From Hypsibius dujardini (lineage: Eukaryota; Tardigrada; Eutardigrada; Parachela; Hypsibiidae), in the NCBI GenBank assembly GCA_001579985.1, contig LRSR01010544.1, positions 1 through 22,086 on the forward strand: a stretch of DNA of 22,086 bases, read 5' to 3'. This document shows positions 1 through 9,134 of the stretch, one piece after another. Position 1 is the first letter of the stretch, and the number at the start of each line of letters is the position of its first letter. Both the position numbers and the translations under genes were made by a program. The notes under the pieces were generated by a model that was not told the origin of the DNA, did no database searches, and saw only the letters and a program-made list of their open reading frames with translations.

Positions 1-269
1 TAAGCACATGAAAAATTGAAATTTTGCATGCTAAGAGTTTCTAGTATGAGAGCGCAAAAAGAGCGCGAGCGCTTTTCGTACTCTCAGGGACCGCGATTCC
101 AAACAAAATTACAAATGAGATTAATGGGAATTAGTTATACAGTGTTTATGTCGGGATCAATAACAAATAATTAATGAACGATATATATATAACGTTTCAC
201 AAGTACTTTTCCTAATAACTAACTTTTTAAAAATTAACAAGTTTTTTCTTCCCATGTGCGTATCTTTAG

Positions 270-1449
270 GCAAGCAATGATCCTGAGCTAATTAGTCTGG
301 AGAAGAAGATGATCACAGCCGCCCTGTACGACGATGAATTCTTACAGACAATGGCTGACTTCGGCAAGGCAGGCACCAGGACAACCTTCCTCGCGCCGAG
401 ATCGAGTTACGGCCGCGTGGCACACTTTACATGTGACTTTGTAGAAGTTCTTCCAAATTTACACTCGGCCAGTTCTTCGCCCTACTGGTTTCGACGCAAT
501 AGTCAACTTTATCAAGACTTTTCCGAAAGGTCAGCACCAGAGACTTAGTTAGGCACCTTACGTTACAGATCGGAACCAGGATCCCTCACGATAAGGCCAA
601 GGGCTGGGCAAAGGGACAAAAAGCATTTTTCCAAGATTGAACCCAAAATCCAGTCTATTGTCCCTGATCATTTCAAAAATTGTGGGGGTGTGGGGGTCTC
701 ATTTCCAGAGCCCCTGGAATTTCAAAACATTTTCAAAAACATCAGTTTTTCATTTTAAGTTGCGGTTTGGTGAGGTTCTATATAAGCTTCCTATTGATAA
801 ACAAAAACAGTAGATTCAAAACATTCCCGAACGCTCAAAATTTAATATAAAATTAATTTTCGAAAACGTTTTAAAATCCAGGGGCCCTGAAAATCAAACC
901 CTACACCCCCACAATTTTCGAAATGGTCAGGAACAAGAGACCGATTTTTGGGTTCAATTCTTTAAAAAAAAATTGCCCCTTTGCCCACTCCATCGCGCTG
1001 CCATGACGAGTCTTGGTTCCGACCTGTAATGATCTTAAACGAGCCTCTGGTCAGTATGTAAACACTTTTGTTACAAATGTTGCCATCAATCCACTTTTCG
1101 TACCTGCCTCGAAATATCAGCAGTCTTCTCTTTGGCCTGCAGGTTTCAAAGGGTCCGCGAAGCAGGAATAGTAGAATTGATCTCAGAAAGATATGCTGAT
1201 CTCTACGTGGACTATTTTTTGCGGCGTGAGGGGAAAGTTGGCGCCCTCTGCGAACCGCGTCGCATCCCGGATAAACCGACTGTCGCACACCGTACCGTCG
1301 GGATGGACGATGTGATATTTACCTTTTCTGCTGCGCTGGCTATTGCCCTCGGGGCTGGGTTTGGCAGTCTCGCTGTGGAAATTATTATCCATCACAGGAA
1401 ACGAAAAGGAAATCTAATAATGTTCAAATTGAATCGGGAAAGGATTTAA
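270..1449 (+). CDS. Ionotropic receptor / glutamate-receptor-like protein, C-terminal two exons (partial)
   Basis: Two exons: 270-529 (after TTTAG, phase 0) and 1143-1449 (after CCTGCAG). The donor AAAG|GTCAGC leaves two bases (AG), and exon 2 supplies G to complete an Arg codon. The joined frame gives 188 residues and ends in TAA at 1447-1449. Exon 1 resembles the end of the S2 ligand-binding lobe: a hydrophobic strand, a Cys (CDFVEVLP), then SSPYWFRRNSQLYQ, in the usual place of the 'kgSP' segment. Exon 2 begins FQRVREAGIVELISERY, matching the '..rl.EsGi..k....y' helix of iGluR/IR proteins. A single Cys and GMDDV follow, then a membrane helix (VIFTFSAALAIALGAGFG onward, the M4 position) and a basic cytoplasmic HHRKRK tail. 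The family is a ligand-gated cation channel. The divergent sequence suggests an IR-type chemoreceptor rather than a synaptic receptor (inference). Upstream exons lie outside the window. Bases 1-269 look like intron. Confidence 0.7.
530..537. repeat. Left 8-bp target-site duplication of hAT-like copy 1
   Basis: GTCAGCAC, paired with GTCAGTAT at 1050-1057. Its first bases are the GT of the splice donor used by the receptor exon ending at 529. Confidence 0.6.
538..1049. mobile_element. hAT-like non-autonomous foldback element (MITE), copy 1
   Basis: The 512-bp element starts CAGAGACTTAGTTAGG and ends CCTCTG. The reverse complement of its right end begins CAGAGGCTCGTTTAAG, and similarity continues inward through CGGAACCA, TGGGCAAAGGG and TTGAACCC, so much of the element folds back on itself. 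It is flanked by 8-bp near-identical target duplications: GTCAGCAC (530-537) and GTCAGTAT (1050-1057), 6 of 8 matching, with T and A at the second and seventh places as favoured by hAT elements. CAGNG termini also fit hAT. No transposase is encoded. Copy 2 at 20098-20604 is the same family. Confidence 0.75.
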
Positions 1450-1608
1450 CTTTTCCAAGTACGTTCGAGCACTTCTCACCTATCTACTAGTATGTATATA
1501 TCACAACTAACAAGCATGCTGTATTTCTTTTATACTTGAGTTATCGCTGCTCCATTTGGGAACTACAATACAAACTATAACTACGAAACTACTAAACAAA
1601 ACTTTAAC
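1450..1608. other. 3' flank of the receptor gene, no gene seen
   Basis: AT-rich DNA directly after the receptor stop codon. No AATAAA was seen close to the stop. Short direct similarity (TACGAAACTAYTAA) occurs at about 1582-1595 and again at about 1844-1857, bracketing the following repeat. Confidence 0.4.
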
Positions 1609-1836
1609 TGTGATTGCAGATCGCCCTTCTTTGATACTTCCCTGATACTCAAAGTATCAGGCAGACACAAATACAGGCACAGGCACAGGAACAAACAAAT
1701 ATAGATACACAGACACAGACACAGACATCATCCACCAACCGTCAAAGATGGCATCCTACTTTTTTTCCATGGTTAACTACTGTTGAATTTTATTGAGTTT
1801 TTGTTTAAAGTGCCAGTCTATCGGCCCGAACTACGA
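1609..1836. repeat. Dispersed repeat with internal CAGACA microsatellite, copy A
   Basis: Begins TGTGATTGCAGATCGCCC and continues through a (CAGACA/CAGGCA)-type array, then CATCATCCACCAACCGTC and a conserved AGTGCCAGTCTATCGG block, ending near CTACGA. The same order of blocks recurs in direct orientation at 7529-7779. No coding capacity, no clear terminal inverted repeat and no tRNA-type promoter boxes were seen, so the class is unknown. It is probably a short non-autonomous mobile repeat. Confidence 0.65.
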
Positions 1837-3815
1837 CCTTTCGTACGAAACTATTAAGTACTTTAAAGACAACTACTAAATACAAACTATATCTTCCAGC
1901 TTTTGCACACACCCACTAGAAAATGTGACGAACTCGCAAAAGACCAACAGTCAAATGAGTTAGTTTGAAGGCCAGACCGAGTACAAGAGGGCTGGCTTGA
2001 TGACCGTAAGTAGACCGAAGGGCACACGGACAGATGAACGGAAGAGCAGACGGACGGATGGACAGAAGGGCAGACGGCCGGACGGGCTTTAGAGGCAGGA
2101 AGTAATGGAGGACAGTACGATATGCGACAGGCCACCGATGGAGTAGCAGTGGTGCTGAATGAAGAGGACAAAAAGGGCAGACAAATGAGATGGAGTACCG
2201 GACGACGAAACGGGACGTTTCACCGTGACATAGATGGTTGGCTGCATGAACGATATTGCATGAAAATCGAAAGAAGGTAATGAAGCACAGGGAGTGATGC
2301 TTCATCAGAAGGGTTTATTGTAATGTAATTTCCACTGATAATTGCTGCCGTGACACTATCAAGTCTAGTCTAAGCTTTCTTCCTGACACTTGACGCTTGG
2401 CGTTGACGGTCAAATCTACCACGGCTGGTTAGCCTATCAGGTGGAGGGTCCGTCCAAATATGACGGCCTTTTTGGAAGGTCAATGCTCAATTGCGACAAC
2501 GAATGCTACATCCCGACGACGGACGGTCTATCGGGAAGGTTAAGAGTCACTCCGGATTGTGGACAGTCAGAACGAAAGGGGCATGATCCGCCGAGGATGG
2601 GCCGTTAGTAGTAGTCGAAAGACGGACGCGGGTTGTTCTAGAAGATGTACGAACAGTACGAACCATGTCCCAGTGCAATCGACAATCCCCTCTTCGCCGT
2701 GTTTATCGGTCACAACTTAAGGGGAATTTGTGAAAAATGGCATTTTGGACCCTTAACCTAATCGCCATGTTCACTCTGCCTCTTATAAAAATGCCTTATT
2801 TCCTAACCGTATAATATAAAAAAATGGCACACCTATCGTCTGAAAAAATCAATTTGAAAAAAACACGCTACAGAAGTTGGGGGAAGGATGGGCCAAAGAG
2901 CCTGAAATATGCCCAAAATATTTCCCCCAGGCAATATTTGCAGGTGGTTTTAATGATTAACTTTTTTACACGATCGAAGACGATAAAAACTCTGTTGGAG
3001 AAAATCAGCTTAAAATTAGACGATAAGATTTTAAAAAGATTTGCATCCTTAGGTAGAGGTGCACGACAAAAACAGTTTCATTACCACAACATTAGATACA
3101 ATTGTTTGTAAGCGTTCAGCCAAGTTTCCAATGCAGTTTTTTTAATTTAGACTTGAAATGTTGCTTGAATATGCGAGAGAAAATGACTAATAAAGCGACT
3201 AAAAGGCGTAGAACCTAGTGAGAGAAATGTTGGAGAATTGCGTAGAATCATAATCTCTCGTGGTGTAAACGTCATAGAATTTAGCCGCTTTCCCTTTTAT
3301 CAGTGCTTGCATTCCTATTGATCCTGACACATATAGTCTCGGAAAACTGTTACCGCTACGGCCTTCTAGCAACTCTTCGTACATTTCCTGGCGACAGTTC
3401 ACATTTTCATGAATACTACCTTACCCGTGCTGATCGAATAAGGCGTCCATGTTTTCCAGAACACAGTGCACAAAATAGAAGAAAATCGAATATTTATAAT
3501 AAAAGCGCTCACGTTCACGTATTACAGAGCGAGAAGAAATTGCACTGTTGTTGAAACAGCAATTGAGGGGACCAGACAAAGTCATGCAATGTGGTCCGTT
3601 TTTACTGCCCTAGAAGCTCAATCTTCGCAGTCGTTTTTCTTGCTTTTTTGAATGTGTTTTTCCTTATTACGACTTGATCATGGCAAAGATAAATATTCAG
3701 AGTAATTGTGGTGCCAAACTGGTAAAATGCATTTTCAGTTCCAGGTAAAGGGCGAGTTCCCCTTAATTCAGCTGACTGTTTGATGTTAACTGTCAGCTGT
3801 ATAAGTAAATAAGTA
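1837..3815. other. Intergenic stretch with degenerate short repeats
   Basis: About 1990-2100 is a degenerate GACGGACAG/GGGCAGACGG-type repeat, apparently a decayed tetranucleotide array. It makes Cys/Ser-rich reading frames on the opposite strand that are artefacts. About 2390-2630 is GC-richer with scattered GACGG motifs and no recognisable product. About 2700-3800 is AT-rich. A 95-codon lysine-rich frame at 2824-3111 has no recognisable domain and is not called. Confidence 0.4.
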
Positions 3816-4571
3816 TTGTGGAATTCCGATCAACTGGGATTGATTCTTGGACCGTCCAGTAAATTGGTTCCGACGGGCCGAAAACCCTGAAGTGATTCGA
3901 TCAAGTAATCAATCACCCGATCCTCACATAATTTGTAGCGAGAATGACTGCTGGGAAAAAATCAGACGGCCACGACACATATATATTATATTTCCATAAA
4001 TCGAACTCTGTTCCAGCGTTCTGTCTTCACAAATGAGATCGATTCCGTTGAAAAAATAGTATCTGCAAAATCATTCTCATCATCTTCACCGATGATTTCA
4101 TCACCAATCGCTCCAGTTATTTGATATTCATCTAGAATTTTTGATTTTATAAATTACTTTTGCACAATTTCCAAATCAACCAACTGCCAAGCTACTGAGA
4201 TCATATCAATAAAATCTTGTCGCCCTGGCTTTTTTATGTATCCGCCTTTAGTTTCAGCGTTGTTTTCCTTCCGCCACTGATGATAATCGGCTTATAAAGC
4301 GGGCAATGGTTCTTGTTTTCTCCTCATGGCCGTAGTGATTTTGTTTCGTCACTTTCGGGACAATTTTTTTTTCTAAATCGCAGAAAAACTGGCGATAAGC
4401 AATGAATCGACCAAAGAGAAGAGAGAGAAAATAAAAATGAAAACACATCATTGAAAATCAGGCATTCAAGCACGTGCAGTCTTGTGGTCTCCTATTTTTG
4501 CCACCAAACAGCTCCGGTCTCTTTTGACTGAGCTGACTGCGCAATAGCGCCAGTTGATCGGAATTCTACAG
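3816..4571 (-). mobile_element. Pogo/Tigger-like DNA transposon, internally deleted
   Basis: A 756-bp element with 22-bp terminal inverted repeats at 3816-3837 and 4550-4571, matching at 20 of 22 positions. The shared core is GAATTCCGATCAACTGG. Each end abuts a TA dinucleotide (3814-3815 and 4572-4573), the target site of the Tc1/mariner/pogo superfamily. On the minus strand it carries a decayed transposase C-terminus (separate entry). At this length the DDE catalytic core must be mostly deleted, so the copy cannot mobilise itself. Confidence 0.7.
3986..4252 (-). pseudogene. Decayed pogo/Tigger-type transposase C-terminal remnant
   Basis: On the minus strand the frame from 4252 reads KGGYIKKPGRQDFIDMISVA, then WQLVDLEIVQK, an in-frame TAA, then FIKSKILDEYQITGAIGDE and IIGEDDENDF. 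The frame ends at ATA-TAA (3986-3991). Pogo/Tigger/CENP-B-type transposases have the same order after the catalytic core: a 'G.IKkPsRq..cdWi..AW' block, a 'ksFkkcGIsna' block, then an acidic stretch. The internal stop and the absence of an upstream DDE core mark a pseudogene. The family is recognised from motif order only. Confidence 0.55.
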
Positions 4572-5758
4572 TATATCAAATTATATAATATAAAGAAAGT
4601 CCAAGTATAGGTACGTTAAAAGCGGTTTGGTTAGATGGTGTCCTTAGAAAAACGATACGGCAATACTTTAGATCCAACCCTACTTTATTTAACCCCCTCC
4701 CCACCGAATAAGGTTCTTATCCGCGGACTCACAATTGCAGGGTGATGTCAACTTAATCTCCAGTAAATTACAACCCGATGCGCTACGTTTAAAAATGGTA
4801 GCCTTCGCGAATTAAAGTGAGAATAGAAGTGGTCCGAAGCTGGCTCTGGCCGGCCTCTGTTCTCTTTTGCTTGCAGTGGTGCTCTCGCTCGTTAGAAAGT
4901 GGCGCCGCGTGAAGCATGCCGAATTGATCTTTTCCGTTCGCCGTCTCTCTTGCTCTTTCTCTCTCTCTTTCGCTGTTCTCTCTTCTTCTACTCGATTGTT
5001 TCACTCCACCTCCTCCCTGTGCGCTCTTCTCTTGAAACCACCGTGGTGGTGGCTGAATGCTGCTGCTTCGTTCTCTTCCGCATCCGCGCTCGCTCGCGCG
5101 CCACATCAAACTCAATCAACGCGCGTTCCGTTCGGACACTCCACTCTCAATAATTCTTCATGCTCTGGTGTAAATTCACATTGTTCTCGCCTCTTTGTCC
5201 CTCTCGTTGAACCTTCAAATTCTGGATCTGGGGAAAATTTACCAAATTTTTTTTAGCCTCACCTCTTTAGTTGAATTCTTGGCTGTATTTTTCTCCGCTG
5301 ACCAGGCCCTTTTCATACGGTATCTTTCTCTGCGTTACTTTAACCAACCGTCCGAAGGTCGACGAACTCTGACGTCGTCGCCGTGTCTTGTCTGTGTGTC
5401 CGTTTAGAAGAGCCCGTGAGTTTGGTGTGGCTGCTTTGTAGTCCTCTCTTCTCTTTGGAACCTGACTATTTTTCCACGTCTGTATTTGTGTGGACATAAC
5501 GATCGAGGGACAAATATTACATCTTTCGTCTCCATTCTCATCCCTTCCTCGCAGTTAGCACACTCCCCGGTGCTGTATTATTAGCCTTGAACTTGGTTCT
5601 TTGTCTGCTGCTGCTTGCAATATGCAACAACTCCGATTGCCGGCACGATGAGGCTCCGCAGCTGCCTTGTGGATTACATCAATCGATTTCTCGGTCGATG
5701 ACCAGTCACGTGGACTATACCGGACACGCGTCACAATTTTTCGGTAAGCGCAGTTGAT
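4572..5758. promoter_or_regulatory. Pyrimidine-rich, promoter/5'UTR-like region
   Basis: From about 4850 to 5560 the + strand is unusually rich in C and T (CTCTTTCTCTCTCTCTTTCG near 4953, then CT-rich DNA with CGCTCGCTCGCGCG near 5087). It holds several CpG clusters, unlike the AT-rich flanks. Overlapping frames on both strands have low-complexity translations and no domain. The composition fits a TATA-less promoter with a long untranslated leader, possibly the distal start of the E78 gene downstream. This is inference. No core promoter motif was identified with confidence. Confidence 0.3.
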
Positions 5759-6210
5759 GGCAATTTTTTCACAAGAAATCTTCATAGCTGAATGCACTTT
5801 TTTCCACACGAATTCGGGTGGTCTCGTATAAAATCGGCTGCAATTTTAAAAACTGAGCTCGACAGAAAATATTTGAAATTTCCGGTGAAGTTTTGATAGT
5901 TTAGTTTAAAAGTCAAAAGGTTCTATTACAAAAATTCCGTTTAATTCTGCTGCTAGTCGACAGCAATTAAGTGTGTACAAAACTTAATCGTAGAGCAATT
6001 TTTTACAAGAATCTTCACACACTGAAACCCCTTTTCCACACGAATTCTATTGGATCTAGTTTAAATTGGGCTGGAATTAAATACTCTGCTCTACACCGAT
6101 TGTTTTGAAATTTCCGGTGAAGTGTCGATCATTTGAGAATCAAACTTATTACTAAAAAAACATCTATTAAATTCTGTTGCAAGTCGGCATTAATTATTCG
6201 TAAGCCAAAT
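5759..6210. repeat. Imperfect tandem duplication, about 236-bp unit, two copies
   Basis: Copy 1 (from about 5759) and copy 2 (from about 5995) share blocks in the same order and spacing: GCAATTTTTT-ACAAGAA, TCTTCA, TTTTCCACACGAATTC, TTTGAAATTTCCGGTGAAG, and TTAATTCTGCTGC-AGTCG versus TAAATTCTGTTGCAAGTCG. Divergence is substantial, so the duplication is not recent. No coding function is seen. Confidence 0.6.
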
Positions 6211-7528
6211 CCAGTCTTAGGCGTGGTCTTTGGCTATTCTGGAAAACTTGGTGGCAAAATGTTTGCCGAGACAAATTTCAACTCGGAATTCGTTCGAGGC
6301 GCTTCTGACTTCAGACTATTTTTCTCTACTTCAATTTCTGAAAATTTCGATCAGATTCATTTAGCAATTATTATCTCGGTAGTTAAGATCGAATTTTCTA
6401 CTAACTTTCTCTTGAAATTTTGTTTAAATACAGCTGAAATTTCTAAGCTAGCAAAATCAAAATCAAATATTAGGCGTTGATTGAAGCAGCAAGACATGCA
6501 CTCTGACCCATGGCAAAGATTGCAATGAGTAGTGAGTGAGTGAGTGATAGTGATATAGCAACCTGATTAGTTACGTCGGAAGGTGAGTGACCGCCAGCAC
6601 GTCCATTCATCTGTGAAATTTGCCCGTTCATTTATAACGCACCAAGTGCATTTGCGTGGCCCATGCTTCAAATTGCTCACACATTTTCACAACTGCCAAG
6701 CTCTAAAAAAACTGCGCATCGTAAAAAAGGAAAGTCCTATTCGTCCATTAATTAGTTTATAGACTTCCGCATTTTCTAACATGCGATATTTAATTATGTA
6801 TCATTAATCATTCGTCCCAAAATAATCCAAGGTTATTTGACGCACAGTTTCTCACATTACAAATAGTAAATTTTGGATTTGTCTACTCTAGCGATAATTT
6901 TTTTGCAACGATGGGCGTCTCTTCGGTTGCATTTGATTTTTCTGATTTTCTAAAATTAATTTTTTAGATTTTTTAGTTGTTTCAGTACTTTAAAACAAAA
7001 ATTCAAACAGTTATTTGGTAGAAAATTGGCAGTGAAATGGCAGATTCGCTTGTGTCCCCCTGCTTTAGACTGTGTATTTAACTAAACGAAATTTGTTTAG
7101 AAATGGGTGTGGAGATGAGGCAGTTTTTTTCGTGTAATTTGCGGAGCATCTGCTTGCGTACAGCTGTGTCTATCCGTTTGGACACGGTGGAGCATTGCGC
7201 TTGCTGGCGTAATAGCCCAACACAGACACACGCACAGACGCACGCCTAATACCGGAAGTGGTCAGTCAGTGTCAAGGTTGCCCAAGAGAGGAGGCAAGAA
7301 CAGACGGCGCTGCTTGGTTGCCTGCGCGCACCGCTCTTCTTTCTTTCATGTCATTTCTCGTTTCTCGCCCTCCTCGTCTCGTCTCTCGTCCTTCCACCAC
7401 CCTTTCTACCACATGGAGGATGGACACTACGAGAGAGGTTATTGACACTTCTTCTTCTCAGCGCGAGCATTCACCGATGGTCGGGGTGGCAATGACCCCT
7501 CGGTTGCGAGTGATGTCTGCCGAGCGAG
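6211..7528. other. Upstream region of E78 with a strong orphan splice donor
   Basis: Contains GGAAG|GTGAGT at 6582/6583, an almost perfect donor consensus. It is preceded by a short ATG frame (6510s) that closes quickly, so a non-coding first exon ending at 6582 is plausible. A second C/T- and CpG-rich patch lies at about 7150-7530 (for example CTCGTCTCGTCTCTCGTCC). No protein domain is recognisable in the frames present. Assignment to E78 is inference. Confidence 0.3.
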
Positions 7529-7779
7529 TGTGATTGCAGATTGCCCTTCTTTAACGTAAATGTACAAAGTTTCAGGGAGACACAAACACAGGCACAGACA
7601 CAGACACAGACATAGACACAGACACAGACACAGATAGACACAGACAGAAGCACAGACATCATCCACCAACTGTCAGGGATGGCATTCCCTAGTTTTGTAA
7701 CTAGACTAAATACAGTGTAATTTTGTAGAGAACTGGTGAGTTTTTGTTAAAAGTGCTAGTCTATTGGCTCAAACTACGA
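7529..7779. repeat. Dispersed repeat with internal CAGACA microsatellite, copy B
   Basis: Direct-orientation copy of the repeat at 1609-1836. It begins TGTGATTGCAGATTGCCC, has a longer and purer CAGACA array (about 7579-7660), then CATCATCCACCAACTGTC, GGATGGCAT, and AGTGCTAGTCTATTGG before ending near CTACGA. The array translates into Cys/Val-rich frames on the reverse strand that are artefacts. Confidence 0.65.
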
Positions 7780-9083
7780 TAAATTCGAACTCGAACGAGG
7801 AAAATTTGTTCGTAGAAAAGTGCAAAAAGATAAAATCTCCGGTCGTTGGAAACTTAAACCCGACTCCGCTTTCATTGATGGCGAATAAATTATTGAAACA
7901 GAAATGCGCCTAAATTCTATTCTGTCATAGTCATAGCACATCATCACTTTTGGGGAGAAATTAACATTTTTGACAAACTCTTGATCACACAGTGATACTA
8001 CAGACTCACTTTTAAATTTCAAATCAGTCATTTGTTAGACCAGAATAAATTTTTAACAAATTGGAAATGTCCGAAGTTGTTTGGTTATTTTATGACATTT
8101 CATCTTGTGAAATGCTTCCTTCCCTAACCACATAAATAAGTTGGGAAACTGACCAGGAGAAAGATTGCACATCTTGTTCTGTTGCGGCCAAAGCGTCAGC
8201 TGTTTCAATTTTATGGACAAGTCGAGTGTCTGAACGCATCGCAATCAAGGTGGAGGGAAGAAAAGTCTGATAAGGTCTCCAATTTCCCTTTCTTTTCCAG
8301 CCGCGGTGAGCTGAGGTCGGATTAGATTGTACAGCAGAGGAAAGTAGACGCCTGGACAGTGCGCTCACACCTTCTGCCCACTGTTTACTATTGTGTCTGT
8401 CTGATGTCTGCCTCTCTTTGTCTCTCTCTCTCTCTTGAGGACAATGACCTCGCGAACAATGCACGCTCAGCAGCGATCCGTTAATTCAGGCATGTACAAG
8501 AAGAGCGCCGTCTGTCGCCATCTCATCGATAAAAATAAACATTTTATTAAGAATGTTGGAACTCTAAATCCCAGTGCCCAAACATCTAACTAGATTCAAG
8601 ATTAATAATTATAATTATCATTTATAGGAAATGGCTTCAAATCTGAATTTAATGTTGTTATGTTGTAATGTTGTGGTGCCAGTACTGCCAGCTGGGAGTT
8701 ACAATTTATTAAGGATGCCAATATTACAATCAACTTTAACTGACATTCGTAATATGCAATGGTACCTCTGAACGACCAAATGTTAACTGAAACAGAAACA
8801 TCTTCTATTGAATTTGTAAAGTACCTTAGAGAAACAACGATTTTGAGGTTTCCCAGTTTGTATTTCGCCATACTTATCAAATATTAATGGGATTTTGTAC
8901 CGAAACGACAATTAAATCAATGGTAAATTAATACAAATTAAAAATGGCGATGCCAATAAAAAACATGGGGTAAGAAAGGGCGTGACAATAAAGAAGGGAG
9001 GTGACTACAGCGGTTTTCATAAAGAATAGAGTATATAAACGAAAAAATTGGTGTTAAATTTCTACAATAAATTCTTATTTTCA
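7780..9083. other. Presumed intron or 5' flank before the first coding exon of E78
   Basis: AT-rich, with no recognisable gene. It includes a CT run near 8415-8435 and ends in a good acceptor (TTATTTTCAG, ending 9083). The acceptor shows that at least one exon lies upstream of 9084. A 124-codon reverse frame at 8090-8464 has no recognisable domain. Confidence 0.4.
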
Positions 9084-9134
9084 GGTAGCCCAAATTAAAC
9101 GCACCCTGCGCGAGGTTCCCTCGCAGACTGTGGA
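9084..9134 (+). other. E78: 5' untranslated part of E78 exon carrying the start codon
   Basis: Runs from the TTTTCAG acceptor to the ATG. It contains the in-frame stop that fixes 9135 as the first usable start in this exon. Confidence 0.6.

Larger units (their letters stand above)
530..1142 (+). other. Intron of the ionotropic receptor gene, enlarged by a transposable element
   Basis: The intron runs from the donor GTCAGC at 530 to the acceptor CCTGCAG ending at 1142 (613 nt). Without the 512-bp insertion and one target copy it would be 93 nt (1050-1142), typical of this window. Splicing at 530 keeps the receptor frame open. Reading on into the insertion reaches TAG at 546-548. Confidence 0.65.

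Noticed and set aside
1887-2305. Two overlapping reverse-strand frames rich in Cys, Pro, Ser and Val
   Set aside because: They are translations of degenerate GGACAGA-type repeat DNA, with no domain or splice logic.
2824-3111. 95-codon lysine-rich + strand frame
   Set aside because: AT-rich low-complexity sequence with no recognisable domain and no supporting context.
2707-3768. Possible inverted ends AYTTAAGGGGAA around a 1.06-kb segment
   Set aside because: Only about 13 of 16 bases match, there is no target duplication and no similar internal fold. Chance is likely in AT-rich DNA.
7439-7669. Cys/Leu-rich reverse frames resembling membrane or metallothionein-like peptides
   Set aside because: They arise from the CAGACA microsatellite in the dispersed repeat.
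8090-8464. 124-codon reverse frame
   Set aside because: Part of it is from a CT-rich run. No domain is recognised, and it lies in the presumed E78 5' intron.
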